A stretch of DNA of 64,000 nucleotides, from the NCBI GenBank assembly GCA_030123625.1, contig CP126121.1, forward strand, positions 3,946,179 to 4,010,178, read 5' to 3'. Made by a program: the position numbers and the translations under genes. This document shows, one piece after another, positions 37,199 through 45,903 of this stretch; the stretch's first letter is position 1, and every line of letters starts with the position of its first letter. This stretch comes from Nitrospira sp. Lineage in GTDB: Bacteria; Nitrospirota; Nitrospiria; Nitrospirales; Nitrospiraceae. The notes under the pieces are model-generated. The model had not been told where the DNA came from, made no database searches, and worked only from the letters and a program-made list of their open reading frames with translations.

Positions 37199-37924
37199 AT
37201 GAGTTCATCGATCCGAGTGGTGTTTTTCGATGCAGCCGATACCCTCTTTCACGTGCACGGGTCGGTCGCCGAGATTTATCTTCGACATGCGGTTGACTTC
37301 GGCTTTCCGCAGAAACCAGACTCGTTGGCAGCGATCAAACAGGCGTTCAGCCGAGCGTTCCGCGAAGCGCCGCAGCCGGTGTTCGCTGCAGTAGAACCGG
37401 CACGAATCAAGCAGAGTGAACGGCTGTGGTGGTTCGATATCGTTCATCACGTCTTCTATCGTGTGGGCATGTTCGAGCGATTCGACGAATTCTTCGATCA
37501 CGTGTTTCGTGTATTTGAAGACCATCGATCATGGCGCTTGTTTCCTGAAACAGCTTCCACATTGGCTCAGCTCAAAGCACGAGATCTGGAGCTCGGGATC
37601 ATCTCGAATTTCGATTCCCGTCTCTTTACGGTGTTGCGTGGACTCGAAATCGCCGATGCATTCGACACGGTGACGATCTCGAGTTTGGCCCAAGCCGCAA
37701 AACCTGCTCCCCAGATCTTTCACATCGCGTTGGAGAAGCATGCCGTTGATCCGGAGGAGGCCTTGCATATCGGCGATAGTTTACGGGATGACGTGGAAGG
37801 GGCGGAGAAAGCCGGGCTTCACGCCGTCCTGTTGGACCGTGATGGAAGACAGCACGGAATAGGCGTTCGGACCATAAAGAGCTTGGAGGGCTTGTTTCCG
37901 CTTCTAGATCGGATCGAACAGTAA
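37199..37924 (+). CDS. HAD-IA family protein (REG-2-like)
   Basis: A 241-aa HAD-fold protein. Motif I is FFDAADTLF, with a helical cap at about residues 20-100. Motif II is in GIISNFDS, the motif III lysine is in AAKPAPQIF, and motif IV is HIGDSLRDDVEGAEKAG. In motif I the usual DxD is DxA, so the second aspartate, the general acid/base, is missing. This is characteristic of the REG-2/HDHD3 branch. Phosphatase activity is therefore uncertain. Its 3' end overlaps the convergent sirtuin gene by 21 bases. Confidence 0.85.
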   Translation: MSSSIRVVFFDAADTLFHVHGSVAEIYLRHAVDFGFPQKPDSLAAIKQAFSRAFREAPQPVFAAVEPARIKQSERLWWFDIVHHVFYRVGMFERFDEFFDHVFRVFEDHRSWRLFPETASTLAQLKARDLELGIISNFDSRLFTVLRGLEIADAFDTVTISSLAQAAKPAPQIFHIALEKHAVDPEEALHIGDSLRDDVEGAEKAGLHAVLLDRDGRQHGIGVRTIKSLEGLFPLLDRIEQ

Positions 37925-38638
37925 CGGCACGAGGTCTTTCGCGCGCCCTTGCAGTGATACATCGACCAGTGCCGACTGTGGAGAAGGATCCAGGTTGATT
38001 TCGGCGACGAATGCACCGGCTTCCTTGGCAACCGATGCGAATCCTGCAGCAGGATAGACGATGCCGGATGTGCCGATGACGAGCAAGATATCGCAGCGTG
38101 TGAGCGCTTTGGAGCAGCAGTCCAGATCGTCACGAAACAAGGATTCCCCGAACCAGACGATATGGGGCCGGAGCAGTGACCCGCAACGGGCACAGGACGG
38201 AAGAATGGCAATCGGCACATCGCGGTTATGTTCCACCACGCCACAGCCGGTGCAGCGAACTTTCCAGATGTTGCCATGAATCTCAGAGAGTTTCTGTGAG
38301 CCGGCCTCTCGATGCAGCCCGTCCACATTTTGTGTGATCAGCCAAAAGTCCGGACAGCGGCGCTCCAGATCGACGATGGCTTTGTGAGCATCGTTCGGTT
38401 GTTTTGTGGCGATCAATTCGCGCCGCCAGTTGTACCATTCCCATACGAGACGAGGATCCCGCTCGAAGGCTTCGGGCGTTGCCAGGTCTTCTGCGCGGAA
38501 ATTCTTCCACAAGCCGTCCGTTCCCCGAAACGTCGGCACACCGCTGTCGGCAGAGATCCCGGCGCCGGTGAGTATGGTGATGCTTCTTGCAGCGGCAAGC
38601 TGTTGTTTCACCATCCCTAGATCGGAACCTGGTGCCAT
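37904..38638 (-). CDS. cobB: NAD-dependent protein deacylase (sirtuin, class III/CobB-like)
   Basis: From ATG 38638 the protein is 244 aa. The NAD-binding motif is LTGAGISADSGVPTFRG. Catalytic His is in GNIW/IHG, preceded by TQNVDGLH. Two Cys pairs (CTGC and CARC) form the zinc site. The segment YNWR supplies the Tyr-x-x-Arg pair that recognises succinyl or malonyl groups in class III sirtuins, so desuccinylase activity is plausible beside deacetylase activity. A longer open frame extends to 38899 over the divergent panE gene but has no homology. The panE start is 87 bases away on the other strand. Confidence 0.93.
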   Translation of the reverse strand: MAPGSDLGMVKQQLAAARSITILTGAGISADSGVPTFRGTDGLWKNFRAEDLATPEAFERDPRLVWEWYNWRRELIATKQPNDAHKAIVDLERRCPDFWLITQNVDGLHREAGSQKLSEIHGNIWKVRCTGCGVVEHNRDVPIAILPSCARCGSLLRPHIVWFGESLFRDDLDCCSKALTRCDILLVIGTSGIVYPAAGFASVAKEAGAFVAEINLDPSPQSALVDVSLQGRAKDLVPLLFDPI

Positions 38639-38725
38639 GATGTTGTTGGTCTCCCAGAGCGGCTGCGTCGATACGCAACCGCATGCTATAGTACGTTTCG
38701 TTTCACACGCAATGAGGATGAGCGC

Positions 38726-40072
38726 ATGAAAGAAATTTTGATGGTCGGCGCCGGGTCTGTCGGCGGGTTTTTCGGAGCGCGATTGGCCAAGCATAATCCC
38801 AACGTGTCGTTTTTGCTGCGGCCGAATACGCTGGCGGCCGTCAAACAACATGGATTGACGATTCGCAGCGCGGACGGAACGTTTACGGTCAAGCCTCAAG
38901 CAGCTTCGGATGCTTGCCAGCTTCCTCGGCCGGACCTCATCGTGCTCGGCGTGAAAGCCTATGATCTCGACGAAGTCCTGAACCAGATCGAACCGGTGCT
39001 GACCGAAAAAACCGTGATTCTCACCTTACAGAATGGGATCGATACCGAAGACCGTCTTCGTGCGCGAATCCAACGGGATTGTGTGGTCGGCGGCGTTGCC
39101 TATATCTATTCGAGAATCGCCGAGCCCGGCGTCATCGAGCATTATAAAAAGGGGGCGGTGGCCATCGGCGAACTGATGGGAAATGAAAGCGAGCGTCTTC
39201 TCGCCATCCGCGACTTATTCACTTCGGCCGGCATTCCCTGTCATGTGTCAAAGGACATTCGCCGCACGAAGTGGGAAAAGATGTGTTGGAACTGTGTCTT
39301 CAACCCAATTACCGTGCTCATCGATGACCATGTGGCCAAGGCGCTCGATCACCCGGAGATGATGAGCGTCATCCGGCAGATCGTCGGGGAAGTGGCGGCA
39401 GTCTCGGCCGCCATGAAAGTGCCGCTGCCGTTGGATATGCCGGAACGAGTCGTGAAGGCGACACAGGAGATTCGCGACATCCATACCTCCATGTACGACG
39501 ATTGGAAGGCGGGGCGGCGGACGGAAATCGACTACCTGAACGGCTTCATCGTCAGGAAGGGGCGCGATCTCGGCATTCCGACTCCGGTGAATGAAGCTCT
39601 GACGGCGATGATCAAAACCATCACGGAGAAGGAACAGATCGGTCCCGGCCGAGTCCGGATCGAAGGCGCCGTGGTTCAGCCTGTCTCATTTGACCGCGCG
39701 GCCATCGCATCGTTGCCGGAAGAACACCAACTCGATGTTTCCACGCTGATGCCGGGTATGGAAGGACGGGGGATTCGGTTGAAGGGACTGCTCGATGTTC
39801 CGACTTTGGCTATTGAAGCCGACCATGTCGTCTTCCATGCCTCGGATGGAACGTATTCCGCCTGCCTTACGCTTGAGCAAGCTAACGATCATGGAGTCCT
39901 TGTCTACGAACTGGATGGAGCTCCGCTGCCCGATACGAAAGGCGGCCCGTTCCGTCTGGTCACGCCGGGACTCGGGGATCTCTGTGCCAATGTCAAAGGC
40001 GTCGCGCTGATTGAAATCACCAAAGGGCCGGGACGGGATACGAGACAGACGACTTGTCCTCCAGGTTCATAG
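38726..40072 (+). CDS. panE: Ketopantoate reductase-like protein fused to a sulfite-oxidase-like C-terminal domain
   Basis: A 448-aa protein. Residues 1-305 form a standard PanE/ApbA enzyme, with NADPH motif MVGAGSVGGFFGARLA, LQNGIDTED, the catalytic Lys region TKWEKMCWNCVFNP, and the YDDWKAGRRTEIDYLNG signature. Residues 312-440 are extra: RIEGAVVQPVSFD, IRLKGLLDV, VVFHASDGTYSACL, LVYELDGAPLP, then PFRLVTPG. This is the pattern of the molybdopterin-binding sulfite oxidase fold, without an obvious pterin cysteine. PanE normally ends near 300 aa. It makes pantoate for CoA; the added domain's role is unknown. Confidence 0.85.
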   Translation: MKEILMVGAGSVGGFFGARLAKHNPNVSFLLRPNTLAAVKQHGLTIRSADGTFTVKPQAASDACQLPRPDLIVLGVKAYDLDEVLNQIEPVLTEKTVILTLQNGIDTEDRLRARIQRDCVVGGVAYIYSRIAEPGVIEHYKKGAVAIGELMGNESERLLAIRDLFTSAGIPCHVSKDIRRTKWEKMCWNCVFNPITVLIDDHVAKALDHPEMMSVIRQIVGEVAAVSAAMKVPLPLDMPERVVKATQEIRDIHTSMYDDWKAGRRTEIDYLNGFIVRKGRDLGIPTPVNEALTAMIKTITEKEQIGPGRVRIEGAVVQPVSFDRAAIASLPEEHQLDVSTLMPGMEGRGIRLKGLLDVPTLAIEADHVVFHASDGTYSACLTLEQANDHGVLVYELDGAPLPDTKGGPFRLVTPGLGDLCANVKGVALIEITKGPGRDTRQTTCPPGS

Positions 40073-40118
40073 ATGAAGATTCGATACTCCAAGGCTATAG
40101 GTGGTTACGGAGGATGAT

Positions 40119-40469
40119 GTGGCGAGTGCACCAAGTCCATACACTGGATTGTTTCGCCGGGCGATCACCGGCCTCATTCTTGGCGCGATTGCGGGAGCGA
40201 TTCAAGTCTGGTTCTTCAAGCGCGATCTCATGCACCTCTGGGCGGCCATTGCTGCCGGAGTCATGTACATGACCACATGGGTGATTTTCACGGACCGGCT
40301 CAGACTTGCAGGCGGTAAGATTCTTCTTGGAGGAGTGTCGGGTCTTATTGCTGCCATTGTCTGGTGGTCTATTGCCGTCCATGCGGAAGACGCGTTCATC
40401 CAGGCGTCGGTGGCTGGACTCTGTTTTGGCGCAGCCTATGCCTGGTCAGAAGGAAAGAAGGAATCATGA
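40119..40469 (+). CDS. Small multi-pass membrane protein
   Basis: The best start is GTG 40119, which has GGAGG 5 bases upstream, giving 116 aa. Four hydrophobic segments occur (about residues 12-32, 36-56, 65-85 and 90-108), rich in Ala and Gly, with a Lys/Glu-rich C-terminus. This resembles small uncharacterised membrane proteins, and I do not recognise the family. It lies 46 bases after panE and may be cotranscribed. Confidence 0.7.
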   Translation: MASAPSPYTGLFRRAITGLILGAIAGAIQVWFFKRDLMHLWAAIAAGVMYMTTWVIFTDRLRLAGGKILLGGVSGLIAAIVWWSIAVHAEDAFIQASVAGLCFGAAYAWSEGKKES

Positions 40470-40635
40470 TCTGTAGAATGAATAAATCAGGAGGCTGGGA
40501 GAAGTAGGTAATGTGACGGAGCTAAAAGATTCCTTCTGCATGAATCCAGGGTTGATTGCCGTTTATGTAGATAGTGAAGGGGGGCCTTGCACACCATTGC
40601 AGCGGAGCGTATGGTGATTGAGAGTGAGAGCAAAC

Positions 40636-40917
40636 ATGAGAGTCGGTTGCGCCTCACATCAGGGGTACAAATTGATCATTGCCGTCGCATTTCTTTGCAT
40701 GTGCGTGCTGGGACAGATGTTGGGAATGCCCGTTACTCTGATTGGTCTGCTCACTTCCTCGGATGTGCTTGCAGAGTCGGTTTCAGAAGATTTTTCTCTC
40801 ACCCCGGTGTTGCCTGAACCAGAAATGCCAGGCTCGAGTCGCATTCATGCCGAAGTCCGACCATCATTCTATCTTCCTGTCTTTGTGACCTCCGTCTTCC
40901 ACCCTCCCCAAACGTAA
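40636..40917 (+). CDS. Small exported protein, member 1 of a duplicated pair
   Basis: From ATG 40636 the product is 93 aa. It has a basic start, a hydrophobic helix (LIIAVAFLCMCVLGQMLG) and a stretch ending LAES that could be a signal cleavage site. The mature tail is Pro/Ser/Glu-rich. It shares with the gene at 41650-41949 the framework QMLG-P-TL-G-L-SSDVLAES-SEDFS-P-PEPE and the ending LP-SVF-PP. The family is unknown. Confidence 0.65.
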   Translation: MRVGCASHQGYKLIIAVAFLCMCVLGQMLGMPVTLIGLLTSSDVLAESVSEDFSLTPVLPEPEMPGSSRIHAEVRPSFYLPVFVTSVFHPPQT

Positions 40918-41189
40918 CATTGACCGCTTAGAAATACGCACTTCACATAGCGATTTCGGTCTTGTCATGGAAGTAAGAGCATTCAGATGCCCTTCTGTTC
41001 GAGGGATAGAATGCGAGCGGATATCCTCCGAAGCTTTGGCAAAGGAGGGCACGCTTCGGTTGGTTCCGCCGAAGTCAATAAAGGGGCCCGGCGTATAGCC
41101 ATGGGGCTCCACAAAGGCTTTTGCGTCGATTCCTGGGAAATTTATGTCCTTTTTATAGCAAGACAGACTGACCATGGAGGTAAATAGCC
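40918..41189. other. Intergenic stretch with a small palindromic motif
   Basis: No gene is evident. CCTCCGAAGCTTTGGCAAAGGAGG (24 bases, around 41025-41048) contains CCTCC and GGAGG arms and an inner CTTTG/CAAAG pair. It looks like a short dispersed palindrome. The minus-strand frame reading across it is probably repeat-derived and not a gene. Confidence 0.4.
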
Positions 41190-41279
41190 ATGCCCGGTAT
41201 GAACGATGCGCTTTCCTATATCTTTTTGGGTATTTTTGTGTTCGCGATCATTGTGTTTGCGCTATTCAGTGCGGGCTAA
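41190..41279 (+). CDS. 29-aa single-pass membrane micro-protein
   Basis: ATG 41190 has GGAGG 9 bases upstream. The product starts MPGMNDALSY, continues with a clean hydrophobic helix (IFLGIFVFAIIVFALF) and ends SAG. Its size and layout are like small accessory subunits of respiratory complexes such as CcoQ or CydX types, but no oxidase gene is nearby and I cannot assign it. It lies between the two members of the duplicated exported-protein pair. Confidence 0.65.
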   Translation: MPGMNDALSYIFLGIFVFAIIVFALFSAG

Positions 41280-41649
41280 GGACGGTAGCACGCCGTTGGG
41301 GAAATGGCTTCTTGTCCGACTTCAGGGACATGAAGGCCTTGAACTGTTGAAGCCTCGGGACGGTGTAACCCAGACTTCGCTTTTCCAAGGCCGATTCGAG
41401 TAGGTTGGGAGATGCCGTGCGTTATTTCCGCGCCTGAGGGCGAGGCGCGGAAATGCACAAGGAGGCAGCGTCTCATTCGCCGGGCTTATTGGTCATGTCA
41501 ATCTCTGAAGACTTCTCAATCCCTCCCATAATACGGGCTTCTTGACCAGATCATCTGAATCTGCCTCCAGAGGCATAGCGAGCCACACAGTGTTCCTCCG
41601 CCGTTGCTCACGCAAATGACAGATGGTTCCCATATGGTAGGATACCACC
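41280..41649. other. Intergenic stretch
   Basis: About 370 bases without a gene beyond the hairpin at 41424-41454. Short frames here lack ribosome sites. Confidence 0.5.
41424..41454 (+). terminator. Strong hairpin, possible terminator
   Basis: ATTTCCGCGCC and GGCGCGGAAAT form a perfect 11-bp stem around a 9-base loop. There is no clear T-run after it, so it may be a bidirectional or non-classical terminator for the 29-aa gene upstream. Confidence 0.5.
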
Positions 41650-41949
41650 ATGAAGCAAATCGACCGGAGGTCATTAGATGCTTCCTACTGTGCAGCAGGT
41701 CTGGCATGCTTTGTAGTGCTTCTCTGCGTCTGTATCATCACCCAGATGCTGGGCGCACCCTTCACGCTTTTTGGAATCTTGAGTTCGGATGTTCTCGCCG
41801 AATCAGACCCCATTTCCGAAGACTTCTCGGCTCTTTCACCATCGCCTGAGCCGGAAAGGCCTCTTCTTTCGCACGCACTCACAGAGTTCCGTCCCATACG
41901 CCATCTTCCTCTAGTCCTCATTTCGGTGTTCCGCCCCCCGTCTGCCTAG
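41650..41949 (+). CDS. Small exported protein, member 2 of a duplicated pair
   Basis: A 99-aa product from ATG 41650. An N-terminal region is followed by a hydrophobic helix (CFVVLLCVCIITQMLG), then SSDVLAES, SEDFS, and a Pro/Glu/Ser-rich tail ending SVFRPPSA. The same framework occurs in the gene at 40636-40917, so this is a diverged tandem copy about 1 kb away. Neither shows a known domain. Confidence 0.65.
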   Translation: MKQIDRRSLDASYCAAGLACFVVLLCVCIITQMLGAPFTLFGILSSDVLAESDPISEDFSALSPSPEPERPLLSHALTEFRPIRHLPLVLISVFRPPSA

Positions 41950-42125
41950 TCTGATCTTCTCAGCAGCACCATCGCACGAAGCGGCTTCTGACATCTGTGT
42001 GGCGGTTCAGCAAGGCCGTATCTGATCGGTGCAACGAAGTTTGTTTGGGTGGTCTCTGCGAACGTCTAGTCGGGTTGTTAGATGTCACGACCAGTCAACA
42101 TCGATGTCATAAGAGAGAGGGATTT

Positions 42126-42734
42126 ATGAACTATCCAATTCTTCATCGCAGTATGGTCCTTGTGGGCATCATGGTTTCTGCTCACTTCGCATTCGGCTGC
42201 AGCAGCATTGTCTCACCTGTGTTGCATTCGGAGCTCGTAACGACGGATAAGAATCACGGGTTACTCGTCGGAACTATTTATTTGACTCATGCAAGAAGAT
42301 CTACGCCGCCTGATTCCAAGTGGTCGGGGGAGATGAAATGGTGGGTTGAAGAGCAGACGAGCGGATCGCGCATTTTGATCAAACATCTTCCGCTCGATGG
42401 CCCATTTGTGTTGAAGCTTCCTCCTGGGTCGTATCGAGTCACGGACATCACGCTCACAAGCATTCGTGGACTCTGGCATACCGTACTTCCGACTACATTT
42501 ACTATTCAGCCAGAATTGTGTACCGCCCTTGGGACATGGGAACTTGAGATGCAAACAGGCTTCTTCACCGGCTGGATGACCCGGCATGTTTCCCATGAAG
42601 AAAGAATCGCCCACGATGCGATTGAAAGGTCTTTCGGAGCAGAGGGGTGTCCCACCCTCGTTGCTCCTCTTGAATCGCCCGTAAAGAGTTTGGTGAAACT
42701 CAACTTTCGTACACGAGGCTCTTACCCACATTAA
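42126..42734 (+). CDS. Hypothetical lipoprotein, 202 aa
   Basis: From ATG 42126, behind AGAGAGAGG, the protein has a signal peptide (VLVGIMVSAHFAFGC) with a lipobox-like FAFGC, so it is probably lipid-anchored. The mature part is beta-rich, with LLVGTIYLTH, a Trp-rich segment (KWSGEMKWWVEE) and LPPGSYRVTDITL, which resembles a carboxypeptidase-regulatory or PEGA-like beta sandwich. The function is unknown. A longer frame from 41997 has no site. Confidence 0.7.
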   Translation: MNYPILHRSMVLVGIMVSAHFAFGCSSIVSPVLHSELVTTDKNHGLLVGTIYLTHARRSTPPDSKWSGEMKWWVEEQTSGSRILIKHLPLDGPFVLKLPPGSYRVTDITLTSIRGLWHTVLPTTFTIQPELCTALGTWELEMQTGFFTGWMTRHVSHEERIAHDAIERSFGAEGCPTLVAPLESPVKSLVKLNFRTRGSYPH

Positions 42735-42758
42735 GGTCAACCAAGGCGCTGGTGTCCA

Positions 42759-42792
42759 CATCGCCGGCTCAGAGCCGTTCTGACCGGCGATG
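42759..42792. terminator. Possible bidirectional terminator
   Basis: CATCGCCGG and CCGGCGATG form a perfect 9-bp stem with a 16-base loop. It lies between the convergent lipoprotein and MATE genes. No T-run follows. Confidence 0.45.
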
Positions 42793-42906
42793 CTGGTCAG
42801 GGTGGTAGACCAAGCGAGATCCAGCGATCTGCCGATTGGATTATAGATCAGGCTCCCGGCAAGCTGATTTCGCCTGAGGTGCCGGAGAATGCAGATGCGG
42901 TGGATT

Positions 42907-44232
42907 TCATCGAATGACCTGAATCTGTCGCCATCGTTCCGATTGATATCGCCAGAGTAACAACCCCATCCGCACTGTCCAGTCAGCGATCATCGCTGTC
43001 CAGATATATGAGACAGACTGACGCATCCAGAGGGCGGCGATCAGTGCCAACGGTACGCGGACGCCCCACATGCCGATCATCGTGGCGCCCATAATGAAGC
43101 GTGTGTCGCCGGCGCCACGGAGCGATCCAGCCAGGACCATGGTGAGAGCCAGCGGGACCTGCAATAAGGCGACGATTTTTAAAAACATCGTTCCGAGTTC
43201 GATTACGGCTTCATCGGTTGTAAACGCACGAAGCAACGTATGGGGGAAGAAGAAAAAGAAGAGACCCATACCGGCCATGATCACCATGGCCAGTCGGTTG
43301 GCTTCCCAGTTTTCCAGTTTCGCTCTGGTATACTTGCCGGCTCCGATGCTTTGCCCGACCATGGTGGCGGCAGCAATGGCAAATCCATAGCCGGGTAGGA
43401 AGGAGAACGATTCAATCGATAACCCGACTTGATGCGCCGCATAGGCCACGGTGCCATAAAGGAGGACGAGTTTGGTGTAGATAAAGATGCCGGCCTGTTG
43501 AATAATCCGTTCGCCGGATACCGACGCTCCCACCTCCCAGATCGATCGAATCAAATCGAGGCGCAGCATGGACGACTCTTTCAGAATGGGGCGACAACGC
43601 AGCAAGAGATAGAGCATCCCCGACGCTTCGGCGAGTCCGACGGCGATGGCCGCTCCCTTGAGACCCAAATGAGGAGCTCCCCATTGTCCATAGATGAGGG
43701 GGTAGGCAAGGCCTACATGGAGGAGGTTGACGCCGATCAGACCGTACATGGGGGTCTTCGTGTCGCCCGTGCCTTGGAGGATGGACGACAAGACTTGGAT
43801 GAGTACGGTACAGGGAATCACAAGGAAGATGACCGTCGAATAGGGAAGGGCGAGCTCAATGACGGCGGATTCTGCGCCGAGTTGCCGCATGACGAACTGA
43901 TTGCCGACAATCCCAAGGCCGGCCAGCACAAGCGACACGCCGATCGAAAGCCATAAAAAGTGCCGGGCCGCTTCTCCCGCGTCTTGTCTGCGCCGCGCTC
44001 CCCATAACTGAGCGACAATCACATTCGTCCCAACCGAAATTCCAGAGACCAAGGTCGTTGCCACGAAAGCCAACAGTTGACCGAGACCGACCGCGGCGAT
44101 TGAAGTGGCTCCCAGCCCGCCGACCAAGAGGACGGCGACAATGCCTTCTGCCCGTTGGAGAAACGTGGTGAGGGTGACGGGGAGTGCCAGGATCATCACG
44201 GACCGTCTGATCTGGATGACAGCGTTGCCCAT
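42907..44232 (-). CDS. MATE-family multidrug/Na+ antiporter
   Basis: A 441-aa integral membrane protein with about twelve helices in two homologous halves. MATE hallmarks include the pore motif TNVIVAQLWGA in the first half and the repeat-like GQSIGAGKYTRA in the second, with QVPLALTMVLAGSLRGAGDTR near the end. It is expected to export drugs or metabolites in exchange for Na+ or H+. It is divergent from the nuclease-like gene, with only about 35 bases between starts. The substrate cannot be inferred. Confidence 0.92.
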   Translation of the reverse strand: MGNAVIQIRRSVMILALPVTLTTFLQRAEGIVAVLLVGGLGATSIAAVGLGQLLAFVATTLVSGISVGTNVIVAQLWGARRRQDAGEAARHFLWLSIGVSLVLAGLGIVGNQFVMRQLGAESAVIELALPYSTVIFLVIPCTVLIQVLSSILQGTGDTKTPMYGLIGVNLLHVGLAYPLIYGQWGAPHLGLKGAAIAVGLAEASGMLYLLLRCRPILKESSMLRLDLIRSIWEVGASVSGERIIQQAGIFIYTKLVLLYGTVAYAAHQVGLSIESFSFLPGYGFAIAAATMVGQSIGAGKYTRAKLENWEANRLAMVIMAGMGLFFFFFPHTLLRAFTTDEAVIELGTMFLKIVALLQVPLALTMVLAGSLRGAGDTRFIMGATMIGMWGVRVPLALIAALWMRQSVSYIWTAMIADWTVRMGLLLWRYQSERWRQIQVIR

Positions 44233-44266
44233 GGGGCGCTATCCTAACAGAGTTTTTTCCCGCACC

Positions 44267-45826
44267 ATGGGAGAAATCATTGACCGTACCGTGGACTGTA
44301 TGACGATGGCTGACGCTCACAAGGGATCTCCCACGACATTCGCGCCACCCCGCCTGTCGAAATCGAAATTTCTCTCGGGATTGCAATGTCACAGGCGGCT
44401 CTATCTGGAAATTCATCAACCCACCTTGGCGACTCCGCCGGATGCGTCGGCACAGGCGATCCTGGACATGGGAACGGAGATCGGGATCCTGGCGCAGCAA
44501 CGCTTCGAGGGAGGTGTATTGGTCAAAGCGGGATTCCGCCAGCGAGAGGCGGCAATCGCAGAGACCTCCGCTTTACTGCAAGATTGCGGAATTCCCGCCA
44601 TCTTCGAAGCCGCATTCGAGTACGAAGGCGTCTTTGTGCGCGTCGATATTTTAGAACGCGTGCAAGATGGTGAGGGAAAACCGTCGTTGTGGCGTTTGAT
44701 CGAGGTGAAGTCATCAACCAGGGTGAAAGATGTTCACCTTGATGACCTTTCCATACAAAGCTACATTCTACAAGGGGCAGGAGTGAGGCTTGATGCGGCC
44801 TGTCTGATGCATATCAACACGGGATACCTCTATCAAGGCGGAGACGTTGATCTGCGGGTGCTCTTCTCGATTGAAAACGTATCGGAAGCCGTGGCAGATC
44901 GTCGGGGACGGGTACCGGAACGATTGGCTGCTATGAAGACCATGTTGCTGAATTCCGAGTCACCGGTGATCGAGCCCGGTCATCATTGCCATGCTCCTTA
45001 TGAATGTCCCTTCTGGTCCCATTGCACAAAGGAGAAACCGCCACGCTGGATCTATCGTCTGCCGGGCAAGAAAGAGATCGTCGGTCAGCTCGTACGACAG
45101 GGCATCATGACGATCGACGAAATCCCAGGGGAAACCATGCTGTCGGATGTACAACGAAGGGTCAAACACAACATCGAGTGGATTTCGCCGGAATTGGATC
45201 GCATCCTTCGTTCCGTAAGCTATCCCATACACCATCTCGATGCGGAAACCGTCATGTTGGCGATGCCGCGGTTTCCCTCTACCAGGCCCTATCAGTCTCT
45301 TCCGGTTCAGTGGTCCAATCATATTGAACTCGCATCCGGCGAGGTCATGCACCAGGAGTTTCTTCACAATGAGGCATCGGACCCTCGCAGGCGTTGGGTT
45401 GAGGCTCTCATCGAATCGCTCGGTGAGACCGGCAGCATTGTGGTGTATTCAGCCTATGAGGAGGCCATCATACGCCAACTTGCCGAGACGTTTCCGGAGT
45501 TCAAATCCGCCTTCAATGCGATTGTGAAGCGGTTGTGGGATCTCCTCCCTGTGATCAAAAGTCACTATTATCATCCCGCCTTCCATGGATCATATTCGAT
45601 TAAGTCTGTGTTACCGGCAGTGGTGCCGTCGCTTGGATATGGCGATCTCGCGATTCAAGAGGGCGGGCAAGCGGCGGCTGAATACTACCGGATGGTCTTC
45701 CTCGAAAGCGATTGGGTGGAGCGGGATTCCATACGGGAAGCACTGTTACGCTATTGCGCACGAGACACGTTAGCGATGGTGGAACTGCGCAGAGCGTTGG
45801 GAGAGAAGGCTACGCGCCATACCTGA
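44267..45826 (+). CDS. TM0106/RecB-like nuclease with DUF2779 domain
   Basis: About 519 aa from ATG 44267; other Met starts at 44300 and 44306 are equally possible because no clear ribosome site is present. The N-terminal half is a PD-(D/E)xK nuclease-like fold, beginning RLSKSKFLSGLQCHRRLYLE and with the EVK of LIEVKSSTRVKD. A cysteine cluster CHAPYECPFWSHC could ligate an iron-sulfur cluster with an upstream Cys, as in AddB or Cas4. The second half is DUF2779, a DEDD exonuclease-like domain starting HLDAETVML. This family is often seen near DNA repair or mobile genes; here it is isolated. Confidence 0.85.
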   Translation: MGEIIDRTVDCMTMADAHKGSPTTFAPPRLSKSKFLSGLQCHRRLYLEIHQPTLATPPDASAQAILDMGTEIGILAQQRFEGGVLVKAGFRQREAAIAETSALLQDCGIPAIFEAAFEYEGVFVRVDILERVQDGEGKPSLWRLIEVKSSTRVKDVHLDDLSIQSYILQGAGVRLDAACLMHINTGYLYQGGDVDLRVLFSIENVSEAVADRRGRVPERLAAMKTMLLNSESPVIEPGHHCHAPYECPFWSHCTKEKPPRWIYRLPGKKEIVGQLVRQGIMTIDEIPGETMLSDVQRRVKHNIEWISPELDRILRSVSYPIHHLDAETVMLAMPRFPSTRPYQSLPVQWSNHIELASGEVMHQEFLHNEASDPRRRWVEALIESLGETGSIVVYSAYEEAIIRQLAETFPEFKSAFNAIVKRLWDLLPVIKSHYYHPAFHGSYSIKSVLPAVVPSLGYGDLAIQEGGQAAAEYYRMVFLESDWVERDSIREALLRYCARDTLAMVELRRALGEKATRHT

Positions 45827-45903
45827 ACACAAAGTGATGAATGCTCGGCCAAGGAAGGAAAAACCATCGAAGGGGCTTATCAGGTCGCAATAATCGCGCT
45901 ACC

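Noticed and set aside
41030..41175. Minus-strand frame containing PSFAKASEDIRSHSIPRTEGH
   Set aside because: It reads across a short palindromic repeat, a common source of false ORFs, and has no ribosome site.
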